Below are positions 17,653-25,484 of a stretch of 64,000 bases of DNA, piece after piece. How positions within the stretch are numbered: position 1 is the stretch's first letter; the number at the start of each line of letters is the position of its first letter. The notes under the pieces were generated by a model. It saw only the letters and a program-made list of their open reading frames with translations. It was not told the origin of the DNA and did no database searches. The DNA is from Pseudomonadota bacterium (GTDB lineage: Bacteria; Pseudomonadota; Gammaproteobacteria; Steroidobacterales; Steroidobacteraceae): contig JAFEDT010000018.1 in NCBI GenBank assembly GCA_018241445.1, forward strand, positions 186,001-250,000, read 5' to 3'. The translations under genes were made by a program, and so were the position numbers.

Positions 17653-18354
17653 CTATGTGCGTGCTGCTTCACAATGATTTACGCCAAAATCCACCGAATG
17701 GTCGACGCGGGTAAACGCGGCGTAGATCATCTCGGCGTACAGCTGCCCCGTCACGCGCATCGCGTAGATCACCTCATCTGCATCGGCGCGTGTCCGGACC
17801 AGCTTCTCGATATACACACTCATGAGCTTGTTGTGTGCAATGTCGACGCTCGTGTGTTCGAGCAGGAACGTCATCGCTTCTCGCGGCACACCAATGGAGC
17901 CCAGTACCTGTGCGTAGGTGGCGCCCTGCTGAGTCGGCATGTGTTCCAGAAAATACAGGTAGCCCAGATAACCAACGGCCTGTCGATACTGGATCTGATA
18001 AAACGGAAAGGCGGTCAGGGCGGTGGTTGCAGGTAAGGGATTCGAAGTGGGAATCGATGAGATATCCACTCCCAGTGTCCGCAGGTCATCGAGCGCCATC
18101 GCGTCATGGCCGATCTCGGACGTCGCGTGCTTGAAGAACATCTTCACGCACTCACGATCGCTGCCCCGGAAGTAGACCGTTGCCTGTGCCTGCAGCTGAG
18201 GGTCCTCACGAGCGTAGTGAAAGATTTCCCTGAGCAGTGACTTGTAGTGCTCGATGGTTATATCGCCAGCCCGCATCAATCTCATCGCGCGGGAGTTCGA
18301 GAAATCATTCATCGCTTTAAGAAAAGCTTCCTGGATCTCGGCCTGATAGGACAT
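17653..18354 (-). CDS. Haem-oxygenase-like diiron oxidase family protein (HDO 3)
   Basis: A 233-residue helical protein. The start at 18354 is chosen because GGGAG lies about 9 bases upstream; an ATG 30 bases further out lacks a ribosome site. The diiron ligand pattern is complete: E80-x2-H83, E137 in FLEHMP and H167-x3-D171-x2-H174. The pattern is identical in layout to HDO 1 and HDO 2. It is probably the first gene of a two-gene operon with the acyltransferase-cNMP copy 2. The reaction is unknown; oxidation of an acyl chain or of an N-acyl amino acid is a guess from context. Confidence 0.72.
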   Translation of the reverse strand: MSYQAEIQEAFLKAMNDFSNSRAMRLMRAGDITIEHYKSLLREIFHYAREDPQLQAQATVYFRGSDRECVKMFFKHATSEIGHDAMALDDLRTLGVDISSIPTSNPLPATTALTAFPFYQIQYRQAVGYLGYLYFLEHMPTQQGATYAQVLGSIGVPREAMTFLLEHTSVDIAHNKLMSVYIEKLVRTRADADEVIYAMRVTGQLYAEMIYAAFTRVDHSVDFGVNHCEAART

Positions 18355-18515
18355 CGCGCTGGTCTCCCGGTGTGCCGGCGGCATTTCTTATTGATCAACC
18401 CGGATCGATACCGAATTTCGAACGGTTGCGTGGCTGAAGTACAGCGGCGTCTTGAACGCCAGTCAACTGGGCTTGTGAGGCTTGGAGGTGCGTGCCCGCG
18501 GATGTCATTGGGTCA

Positions 18516-18548
18516 TAAATTGACATGATGTCATTACCTGGGCAGAAT
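18516..18548 (+). promoter_or_regulatory. tetR promoter and palindromic operator
   Basis: TGACATGATGTCA (18521-18533) is a perfect 6+1+6 palindrome. It overlaps a consensus -35 TTGACA (18520-18525); a CAGAAT -10-like box follows after 17 bases (18543-18548). The word TAAATTGACA (18516-18525) recurs at 19219-19228 before the efflux genes, so both promoters may carry the same operator. The predicted start of transcription falls at or next to the ATG at 18556. Confidence 0.6.
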
Positions 18549-18555
18549 CCAACCT

Positions 18556-19200
18556 ATGAACCCCCTCGCCGAACGCCGCCAGGAAGAGAAGGAGCGCCGT
18601 CGTGCCGATATTCTCGACGCGGCCGAGGAAGTAACCCGCACGGTCGGCTGGGACGAGCTGACCATGGACCAGGTGGCTCGCCGGGTGCGCTTGTCGCGCG
18701 CGCTGCTGTACGTCTACTTCCAGGACAAGAGCGACCTGATGTTCGGCATCTGCGAGCGTGGCCTGGTCCTGCTGCGGCAGCGTTTCGAGCAGGCCGCGGC
18801 CCGGCATCGAACCGGACTGGACCAGATCACGGCGATCGGGCGGGCCTATATCGCGTTCTCGCAGGAATTTCCCGTATATTTCGACATCATGGCGCGTTGC
18901 GAGCTGCGCGAGCGGGACATGGAAAATCCGGCCGCCAACGAAGCCGCCTGCATGGCAACCGGTCAATCGGTGCATGGGTTGATGGTGCAGGTGATTCAGC
19001 GGGGCATGACGGACGGGTCGATCCGCTCCGACCTGGGATCGCCCATGGTCGCTGCCATGACCCTGTGGGGCTTCGTACACGGTGTCATCCAGCTGGCGCA
19101 CGTGAAGGCGAATCTCCTGGCCCACCACGGCGTGGACGGGCGGGCGTTGCTGGAGCAATCGATAACTATGGCGACCCGCTCGCTGGCAGCGCCCGGCTGA
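18556..19200 (+). CDS. TetR/AcrR family transcriptional regulator
   Basis: A 214-residue regulator with a typical N-terminal helix-turn-helix (about residues 15-62, LTMDQVARRVRLSRALLYVYF) and a C-terminal ligand-binding helical domain. It lies directly upstream of and co-directional with a TolC/adaptor/RND efflux operon, the classic arrangement of a local repressor released by an efflux substrate. The palindrome at its promoter and the related half-site before the efflux genes are the candidate operators. No Shine-Dalgarno is visible before the ATG, consistent with a leaderless message. Confidence 0.9.
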   Translation: MNPLAERRQEEKERRRADILDAAEEVTRTVGWDELTMDQVARRVRLSRALLYVYFQDKSDLMFGICERGLVLLRQRFEQAAARHRTGLDQITAIGRAYIAFSQEFPVYFDIMARCELRERDMENPAANEAACMATGQSVHGLMVQVIQRGMTDGSIRSDLGSPMVAAMTLWGFVHGVIQLAHVKANLLAHHGVDGRALLEQSITMATRSLAAPG

Positions 19201-19218
19201 CCGCCATTTATTTGCCCG

Positions 19219-19237
19219 TAAATTGACAAGTGTCTAA
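19219..19237 (+). promoter_or_regulatory. Candidate TetR operator before the efflux operon
   Basis: TAAATTGACA followed by AG and TGTCTAA. The first ten bases are identical to those of the tetR operator, and GACA/TGTC form inverted arms. It overlaps the putative GTG start at 19230, which argues for the later GTG at 19254 as the true start. Confidence 0.45.
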
Positions 19238-20783
19238 TCGATATACAGGTGGAGTGACAACGGGCACAGGTCGACAAAGACCCGGCGCTGCGGCCGCGTC
19301 TCCTTGGCCCATCGCTGCATCGCTGTTCCTGTGCGCCGTCGCCTTCGCGCAGCAGCCGGGGCCTGTCGTACCGGACCCGGCGAGCCTGAGTGCGCAGCGT
19401 GAGACCCGCGCGGTCGATGAGGTCATTGACACTTACGTCCGCGAGGGCCTGAAGTCGAACCTGTCGCTCGCGGCCGAGACCCTCGATGTCGAACACGCGC
19501 TCGCGGGACTGGACGCAGCCCGTTCCCAGTACGCGCCCATACTCGCTCTCGATGCCCGCTACACCCGCGCCTGGGGTGGCCGCACGCTCGACCTGCCGCT
19601 CGGCACGCTGCTGAACCCGGTGTACGGCACGCTGAACGAACTGCTCGTCTCGCAGGGCCGGCCGGCGCCGTTCGTCCCGGTAGGGGATCAGACCATCTAC
19701 TTCCAGCGCCAGCGCGAACAGGACACGCGGCTGTCGGTACGCCAGCCCCTGTACGCGCCCGCGATCCCTGCGGCCGTGCGTGTGCAGAGGGCGCAGCTCG
19801 AAGCGCTGCAGTACGCGCGCCTGGCGCTGGCGCGGCGCCTGAAGCGCGACGTGACGGTCGCCTACCTGGAGTGGCTGCAATCGACGCATGCGGTCGGCAT
19901 TCAGGAAGCCAGCGTGGCGCTGCTGGAGGAGAACCTGCGCGTCAGCGATTCCCTGTATCGCAATGGCAAGGTCACCCAGGATCAGGTGCTGCGCGCACGC
20001 GCGGAACTGCTGGCGGTGCAGCAGCAGTTGAACGACGCCCGTAACGGCGTGAACCGCTCCCGTAGTTATCTCAACTTCCTGCTGAACCGGGATCTGGACA
20101 CGCCGCTGGAAAGCGCTCGCGCCGACATCGCTGCGGTGCCCGCCACGCCAGATCTCGCGGTGCTGCGCGAGCAGGCTCTCGGCAAGCGGCCCGAGCTGGC
20201 GCAGCTGGATCATCAATCCAGCGCCGCACAGGCGCAGATCAGCCTGGCCAACGCCACACGGCTCCCGGGCCTGTCGCTGGGCGTGGATGGCGGCATCGAT
20301 GACGAGCGCTACCGCTTCGGTGGCGGCAGCAACTACGGCATGGTGTCGCTGCTGCTGCACTGGCAGTTCTTCGACGGCGGTGCGACCGCGGCCGCGGTGC
20401 GCGGGGCACGCGCCCAACTGCGCCGCACGGCGGTGGAGCGTGACGAGGCGGCGCAGCAGATCCGGCTGGAGGTAGAGCAGGCCCTCGACGCGCTGGCCAC
20501 CAGCGCCGATTCCCTCGCCACCGCGCAGGCGCGCGCGAGCGCGGCGCACGCGGCATTCCGCATCGCCAGCCGCAAGCGCGACGAGGGTGTCATCAACCAG
20601 GTCGAGTTCATCGACGCGCGCAGCGCGCTCACTGGCGCCGAACTCAATCTCAACCTGACGCGTTTCGAGCTGCTGGCGCGCCGGGCGGAACTGGACTACG
20701 CGACCGCCGCGGGCAACCTGCCCCTGGCCGGCATCGGTACGGATGGACCGAGTGCGCACACACAACAGGAGGCTCTGCCGTGA
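19230..20783 (+). CDS. TolC-family outer membrane efflux protein
   Basis: A 517-residue outer-membrane channel of tripartite efflux systems. The N-terminus has a signal peptide (PIAASLFLCAVAFAQ), followed by two repeated OEP helical modules with heptad-like Ala/Leu/Gln patterns (about 60-270 and 290-490). The start is uncertain: GTG 19230 overlaps a putative operator, and in-frame GTG 19254 lies after GGTGGA with almost no spacing. Its stop overlaps the adaptor start by 4 bases. Together with the next two genes it forms a complete RND pump. Confidence 0.88.
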   Translation: MSNRYTGGVTTGTGRQRPGAAAASPWPIAASLFLCAVAFAQQPGPVVPDPASLSAQRETRAVDEVIDTYVREGLKSNLSLAAETLDVEHALAGLDAARSQYAPILALDARYTRAWGGRTLDLPLGTLLNPVYGTLNELLVSQGRPAPFVPVGDQTIYFQRQREQDTRLSVRQPLYAPAIPAAVRVQRAQLEALQYARLALARRLKRDVTVAYLEWLQSTHAVGIQEASVALLEENLRVSDSLYRNGKVTQDQVLRARAELLAVQQQLNDARNGVNRSRSYLNFLLNRDLDTPLESARADIAAVPATPDLAVLREQALGKRPELAQLDHQSSAAQAQISLANATRLPGLSLGVDGGIDDERYRFGGGSNYGMVSLLLHWQFFDGGATAAAVRGARAQLRRTAVERDEAAQQIRLEVEQALDALATSADSLATAQARASAAHAAFRIASRKRDEGVINQVEFIDARSALTGAELNLNLTRFELLARRAELDYATAAGNLPLAGIGTDGPSAHTQQEALP

Positions 20784-21916
20784 CCGCCGACAATCTGCGC
20801 GCCGCTTCACTGACGGCGCTGTTTCTGGCCGGGGCGCTTGCCGCCTCCACGCGTCGCAGCCGACATTGGCCAGTTCTACTCGTGGCGTTGCTGCTGGCGA
20901 GCTGTTCAGTGCCGGCACCGCCGCAGACGCCGCGCAGCATCCCGGTGCGTATCGCTGTGGCAACCGCGGGACCCGCGGCGCCCCTGATCGCGACCAACGG
21001 CGTGATCGCCAACAAGGACGAGGCCCGCCTGTCGTTCAAGGTGTCGGGCGTGATCCGCGCAATCTACGTGGAGCCGGGAGCGCAGGTGCACGCCGGTCAG
21101 CGGCTGGCGGAGATCGAGCCGGGGGAGATCAATGCCCAGCTGGATCAGGCGCGTGCGTTGAGCGACAAGGCGCTGCGCGACCTGGCACGCGGCGAGAGGC
21201 TGCACGCCGACCAGGTCATCAGCCTGGAGCAGCTCCAGGATCTGCGCACCCAGGCAGCGACGGCGCGCGCTCTGCTCAAGGGCGTGGAATTCAATCGCGG
21301 TTACGCCGTCATCACCGCGGCCGGCGACGGGGTGGTGCTGCGCAAGCTGGTGCAGGAACGCGAGCTGGTGCCGGCCGGCACGCCGGTGCTGGTGGTGGGC
21401 ACTCGCGGGCGGGGCTTCGTGGTGCGCGCAGCCCTTGCCGACCGCGAGCTGGTGCTGCTGCAGCGCGGCGATCCGGTGGAACTGCGCCTGGATGCCTACC
21501 CTGGCAGGACACTGCGCGGCGAACTCACCGAGGTCGCCGGCGCGGCGGACGAGAGCACCGGCATGTTCCCTGTCGAAGTGCGGGTGGCCGACCCGCCGCC
21601 GGGACTTGCCAGCGGCATGGTCGCGAAGCTGCGCCTGCAGCCGGCTGCGGCACGGGCCGCCACACTGACCCATGTCCCGGTGAGCGCGGTGGTGGAGGGT
21701 GACGGCGAGCGCGCCGCGGTCTTTGTGATCGATGGCGAGCACGCTCGGCGGCGCGAGGTGCGTGTGGCGTTCATCGATACCGACAGTGTGGGGCTCTCCG
21801 CGGGCCTTGCGCCCGGTGAGCGCGTGGTCACTGAGGGGGCGCTGTACCTCGACGACAACGACCGCGTCGAGATCGTGGCGGGCACCGGCCGTGTGGCCGG
21901 GCTTGCCGGCCGCTGA
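20780..21916 (+). CDS. RND efflux periplasmic adaptor (membrane fusion) lipoprotein
   Basis: A 378-residue adaptor starting at GTG 20780, coupled to the TolC gene by a 4-base overlap. The N-terminus has a hydrophobic segment with a lipobox LLASC, so it is anchored to the inner membrane by lipid. A biotinyl-lipoyl-like region (SGVIRAIYVEPGAQVHAGQ), a short helical hairpin, a beta-barrel domain and a membrane-proximal domain follow. It connects the RND pump to the outer-membrane channel. The short hairpin resembles adaptors of heavy-metal or small-molecule RND pumps; the substrate was not determined. Confidence 0.9.
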   Translation: MTADNLRAASLTALFLAGALAASTRRSRHWPVLLVALLLASCSVPAPPQTPRSIPVRIAVATAGPAAPLIATNGVIANKDEARLSFKVSGVIRAIYVEPGAQVHAGQRLAEIEPGEINAQLDQARALSDKALRDLARGERLHADQVISLEQLQDLRTQAATARALLKGVEFNRGYAVITAAGDGVVLRKLVQERELVPAGTPVLVVGTRGRGFVVRAALADRELVLLQRGDPVELRLDAYPGRTLRGELTEVAGAADESTGMFPVEVRVADPPPGLASGMVAKLRLQPAAARAATLTHVPVSAVVEGDGERAAVFVIDGEHARRREVRVAFIDTDSVGLSAGLAPGERVVTEGALYLDDNDRVEIVAGTGRVAGLAGR

Positions 21917-21944
21917 AGGCGCAGCCCGCGCGGGAGCCCAAGCC

Positions 21945-24900
21945 ATGTCCCTGCTGGAATTTCCGATCAGGCGCTACCAGGTCACCCTGGTCGCCCTGTT
22001 GTGTCTCACGGCGCTCGGCTGGTTTGCCTTCCGCAGTGTGCCGCGCGAAGAGGACCCGTATTTCAGGATCGCTGGCGCGCAGATTACGGCCGTTTACCCC
22101 GGCGCCGACCCGCAGGATCTCGAGCAGCTGGTGGTCAAGCCGATCGAGGACCGGCTGGCGGAACTCGACGACGTCTACAAGATAGACACCACGATCAGCG
22201 ATGGCCTGGCCTTCACCTACATCGAGTTCAACGCCGGCGCCGATGCCGACGGCAAGTTCGACGAGGTGACGCGTGAAGTCAACGCGCTGCGGCCGACGCT
22301 GCCGCCGGAGGCGCAGCAGATCGAGCTGCGCAAGGTGAGTCCGGGGCTGGTCAACATCGTGCAGGTGGCGCTGGTGGCAGCGGACACGCCGTACCCGCAG
22401 CTGCAGGAGCAGGCGCGGCAGCTCAAGGACGTCCTCAAGACCGTCCCCGGCATACGCACCGCCGAGAGCTGGGCTTATCCGCAGCGCGAATTGCGGGTGG
22501 AGCTCGATCTGCCGCGCATGGCGGAACTCGGGGTGAAGCCGCCGCAGGTGCTGCAGGCGCTGACCAGCGAGAACGCCAACCTGTCGGGCGGCAGTGTCGA
22601 CGTTGGCAGCCGCAACTTCAGCCTCAAGACCTTCGGTGGCTACCGCGCGCTCGATCAGGTGCGCGATACCGTGGTGCAGGCCAGCGGTGCACGCCTGGTG
22701 CAGGTGCGCGACATTGCGAAGGTCAGCTGGTCCACCCAGCAATGGAGCTATGTCGGTCGTTTCAACGGCCAGCGCGCGGTGTTTGTGACCGCCAATCAGA
22801 AGGACGGCTACAACATCCTCGAGGTCAGCGCCGCCGTCGATGCCGCGCTGCAACGCTTCGCCCACGACCTGCCGGGCGGTGTTCGCCTGGAGCGCGGCTT
22901 CGACCAGTCGCGCAACGTTGCTGCGCGACTCGATCATCTGTATCTGGATCTGGGCATAGCGATCGGTCTGGTGCTGCTGACACTGCTGCCCCTGGGGTTG
23001 CGTGCCGCCGGCATCGTCATGGTGGCCATCCCGCTGTCCTTCGCCTTCGGCCTCGCCACGCTGTACTTCATGGGCTATTCGCTCAACCAGATCTCGATCG
23101 CCGCCTTCGTGGTGGCGCTGGGGCTGCTGGTCGACGACTCGATCGTGGTCACCGAGAACATCGCGCGACACCTGCGCCAGGGGGCGACACGAACCGCGGC
23201 GGCACTCGCCGGTACGCGGCAGATCGCGGTTGCCATCCTCGGCTGTACGGCGGCGCTCGCGTTCGCCTTCCTGCCCCTGATGGCGCTGCCTGGCAACTCC
23301 GGCAAGTTCATCCGGGTGTTGCCGCTCACGGTGGTCGCGACCATCGTGGGCTCGCTGCTGGTCGCGCTGTTCATCATTCCTTTCATCGCCAGCCGTGTGC
23401 TGGGCGAGCACGAGCACCCGCAGGGCAGCGTGCTCTTGCAGCGTGTGATGGGTGCCATCCACCGCTACTACCGGCCGGCGCTGCACTACTGCCTGGCGCG
23501 GCCACGCGCAACGGCGCTGGCTGCCATCGGCGGCGCGCTGCTGCTGTCGGCGCTCCTGGTGCCGGTGATCGGCAGCAGCCTGTTTCCCAAGGCCGAGACG
23601 CCGCAGTTCCTGATCACGGTGGAGACGCCCGACGGCTCCAGCCTGGCGGCCACGGATGCGGCGTTGCGCTTCGTGGAACAGCGCCTCAAGCGGCTGCCGC
23701 AGGTGCGCAGCTGGTTCGCCAACCTCGGCCACGGCAATCCACGCATCTACTACAACATCATTCCGCGCGGCGATGCGGCCAACTACGCCGAGGTGTTCGT
23801 GCAGCTCGATGGCTACGACACCCGCCGCACACCGCGCACGCTCGATGGCCTGCGCGCCGAGTTTGCGCGCTATCCAGGCGCCCACATCTACGTGAAGGAG
23901 TTCGTCAACGGCCCGCCGGTCACTGCACCGCTGTCGGTACGGGTCAGCGGTCCGGGTCTCGCCGATCTGCAGCAGCTGGCGTCGCGCGTCGAGCGCGTGA
24001 TCCAGGGGACTCCCGGGACGCGCGACGTCGACAATCCGCTACGTGTGGCGCGCACCAATCTCAAGCTCGCCGTCGATCCACAGAAGGCCGCGCTGCTGGG
24101 CGTGCCGATGGTTGACTTCGAGCGAGCGGTGCGCCTGTCAGTGGCCGGCATCCCGGCCGGAACCTTCAAGGATCCGAGCGGTGAGCAATACGACATCATG
24201 GTGCGCTCGCCGGTGGGGCCGCGTGCCGACATCGATTCACTTGAGCAGGTTCGCGTGCCGACCGCCACTGGCGCGCTGCTGCCCGTGTCGCAGCTGGCCC
24301 ACCTGCAGCTCCAGCCTGCGCCGACCCAGATCCAGCGCTACAACCGCGAGCGTACGGTCACCATCAATGCCGACATCGAGCGCGGCTACAACACCGCCAA
24401 GGTGACTGCGGCGGTTGCGCGGCGGCTGGACGCCGTCCCCTGGCCGCGCGGCTACCGCTACGTCCTGGGCGGCGAGGCCGAATCCAGCGCCGAGGCCTTC
24501 GGCGGGATCGGCACCGCCATCATCATCGCGGTGTTCGGCATCTTCGCCATCCTGGTGCTGGAGTTCGGCAGCTTCAGGTCCACGCTCATCGTGCTCACGG
24601 TGGTGCCGCTGGGCGTGCTGGGCGGCTTGCTGATGCTGTTGCTGAGCGGCAATTCCATCTCATTCACCGCTAGCATCGGATTTATCGCGTTGATCGGCAT
24701 CGAGATCAAGAACTCGATCCTGTTCGTGGACTTCACCAACCAGCTGCGCGAACAGGGTCTGCCGATCGGGGAGGCGATCGAACAGGCCGGTGAAACCCGT
24801 TTCCTGCCCATCCTGCTCACCTCCGCCACCGCCATCGGCGGCCTGCTACCCCTGGCACTGCAGAACGCGGGTCTGTATTCGCCCATGGCCTGGGTGATCA

Positions 24901-24992
24901 TCGGCGGGTTGATCTCCTCCACGCTGCTGGCGCGGCTGGTGACGCCGGTGATGTACCGGCTCATCCCGCCGGCGATTCCGGCCGGGTCGTAG
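21945..24992 (+). CDS. RND-family efflux permease
   Basis: A 1015-residue inner-membrane proton antiporter of the AcrB/HAE superfamily. The start ATG at 21945 has GGGAG 8 bases upstream. TM1 is at about residues 11-30, followed by the large periplasmic loop. The TM4 motif GLLVDDSIVVTENI carries the Asp-Asp proton-relay pair, and a second TM block starts near residue 530. The closing TM cluster ends in VTPVMYRLIPP. It lacks the Met/His motifs of heavy-metal pumps, so a drug, solvent or lipid-like substrate is more likely. It lies 28 bases after the adaptor. Confidence 0.93.
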   Translation: MSLLEFPIRRYQVTLVALLCLTALGWFAFRSVPREEDPYFRIAGAQITAVYPGADPQDLEQLVVKPIEDRLAELDDVYKIDTTISDGLAFTYIEFNAGADADGKFDEVTREVNALRPTLPPEAQQIELRKVSPGLVNIVQVALVAADTPYPQLQEQARQLKDVLKTVPGIRTAESWAYPQRELRVELDLPRMAELGVKPPQVLQALTSENANLSGGSVDVGSRNFSLKTFGGYRALDQVRDTVVQASGARLVQVRDIAKVSWSTQQWSYVGRFNGQRAVFVTANQKDGYNILEVSAAVDAALQRFAHDLPGGVRLERGFDQSRNVAARLDHLYLDLGIAIGLVLLTLLPLGLRAAGIVMVAIPLSFAFGLATLYFMGYSLNQISIAAFVVALGLLVDDSIVVTENIARHLRQGATRTAAALAGTRQIAVAILGCTAALAFAFLPLMALPGNSGKFIRVLPLTVVATIVGSLLVALFIIPFIASRVLGEHEHPQGSVLLQRVMGAIHRYYRPALHYCLARPRATALAAIGGALLLSALLVPVIGSSLFPKAETPQFLITVETPDGSSLAATDAALRFVEQRLKRLPQVRSWFANLGHGNPRIYYNIIPRGDAANYAEVFVQLDGYDTRRTPRTLDGLRAEFARYPGAHIYVKEFVNGPPVTAPLSVRVSGPGLADLQQLASRVERVIQGTPGTRDVDNPLRVARTNLKLAVDPQKAALLGVPMVDFERAVRLSVAGIPAGTFKDPSGEQYDIMVRSPVGPRADIDSLEQVRVPTATGALLPVSQLAHLQLQPAPTQIQRYNRERTVTINADIERGYNTAKVTAAVARRLDAVPWPRGYRYVLGGEAESSAEAFGGIGTAIIIAVFGIFAILVLEFGSFRSTLIVLTVVPLGVLGGLLMLLLSGNSISFTASIGFIALIGIEIKNSILFVDFTNQLREQGLPIGEAIEQAGETRFLPILLTSATAIGGLLPLALQNAGLYSPMAWVIIGGLISSTLLARLVTPVMYRLIPPAIPAGS

Positions 24993-25484
24993 CCGGCAGC
25001 AACCACCTTTCCCCGGCTGCCGAAAAAAAACCCCGCCTTGCGGCGGGGTCGTCGGTTGCTTGCTTGTGTGTGGAGAGTCTTTCTTATCGTTATCCGGTTG
25101 CGGCGTGGTATCCGGATCCATGGGCTCAACAGGAGCCCTGACCGATCCGCGCTTTCTTGGACATCCCGAGGGGTTGCTTCCTTCCCGTTTCAATCCTGCA
25201 GGTACAGACAAAGCAACACCCGTGCCAGCCGAAGCCCGTCTCTCCAGGAGCGGGGTCCGCGCCGCGCTGCAGTGCCGCAACTGTGACGCGGTGCACGCTT
25301 TCGTGTGCCTGCGGTCCGTCCTGGGGATCAGCCCGGAGTGTCGGCAGCGGGTTACAGGGGCGCGCCGGACGTCACAGTGTCAAAATGCCCGACAGGTTTG
25401 CGGGCACCGGGTTGGGGGCATGAGGCTTTGCGATTTCGTAAGTTATTGAATTTGTTTGTGATGGCAGGGATGCAGAGGGTGTAA
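24993..25484. other. 492-base intergenic region with a minus-facing terminator and a riboswitch-like word
   Basis: No protein gene is supported. The region holds an intrinsic terminator readable only on the minus strand (25023-25048) and, on the plus strand, a stretch at 25275-25286 identical to the core word of cobalamin riboswitches. Together they raise the chance of an unannotated RNA, which I cannot confirm. Confidence 0.4.
25023..25048 (-). terminator. Intrinsic terminator on the minus strand
   Basis: ACCCCGCC and GGCGGGGT form an 8-bp stem with loop TTGC. On the minus strand it is followed by eight U residues; on the plus strand there is no T-tract. No annotated minus-strand gene leads into it. 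Confidence 0.7.

Noticed and set aside
25148..25190. SRP RNA-like GGAAGGAAGCAAC word on the minus strand
   Set aside because: The flanking sequence does not form the paired SRP domain IV stem (no CAGG/TCC partner), so it is treated as chance.
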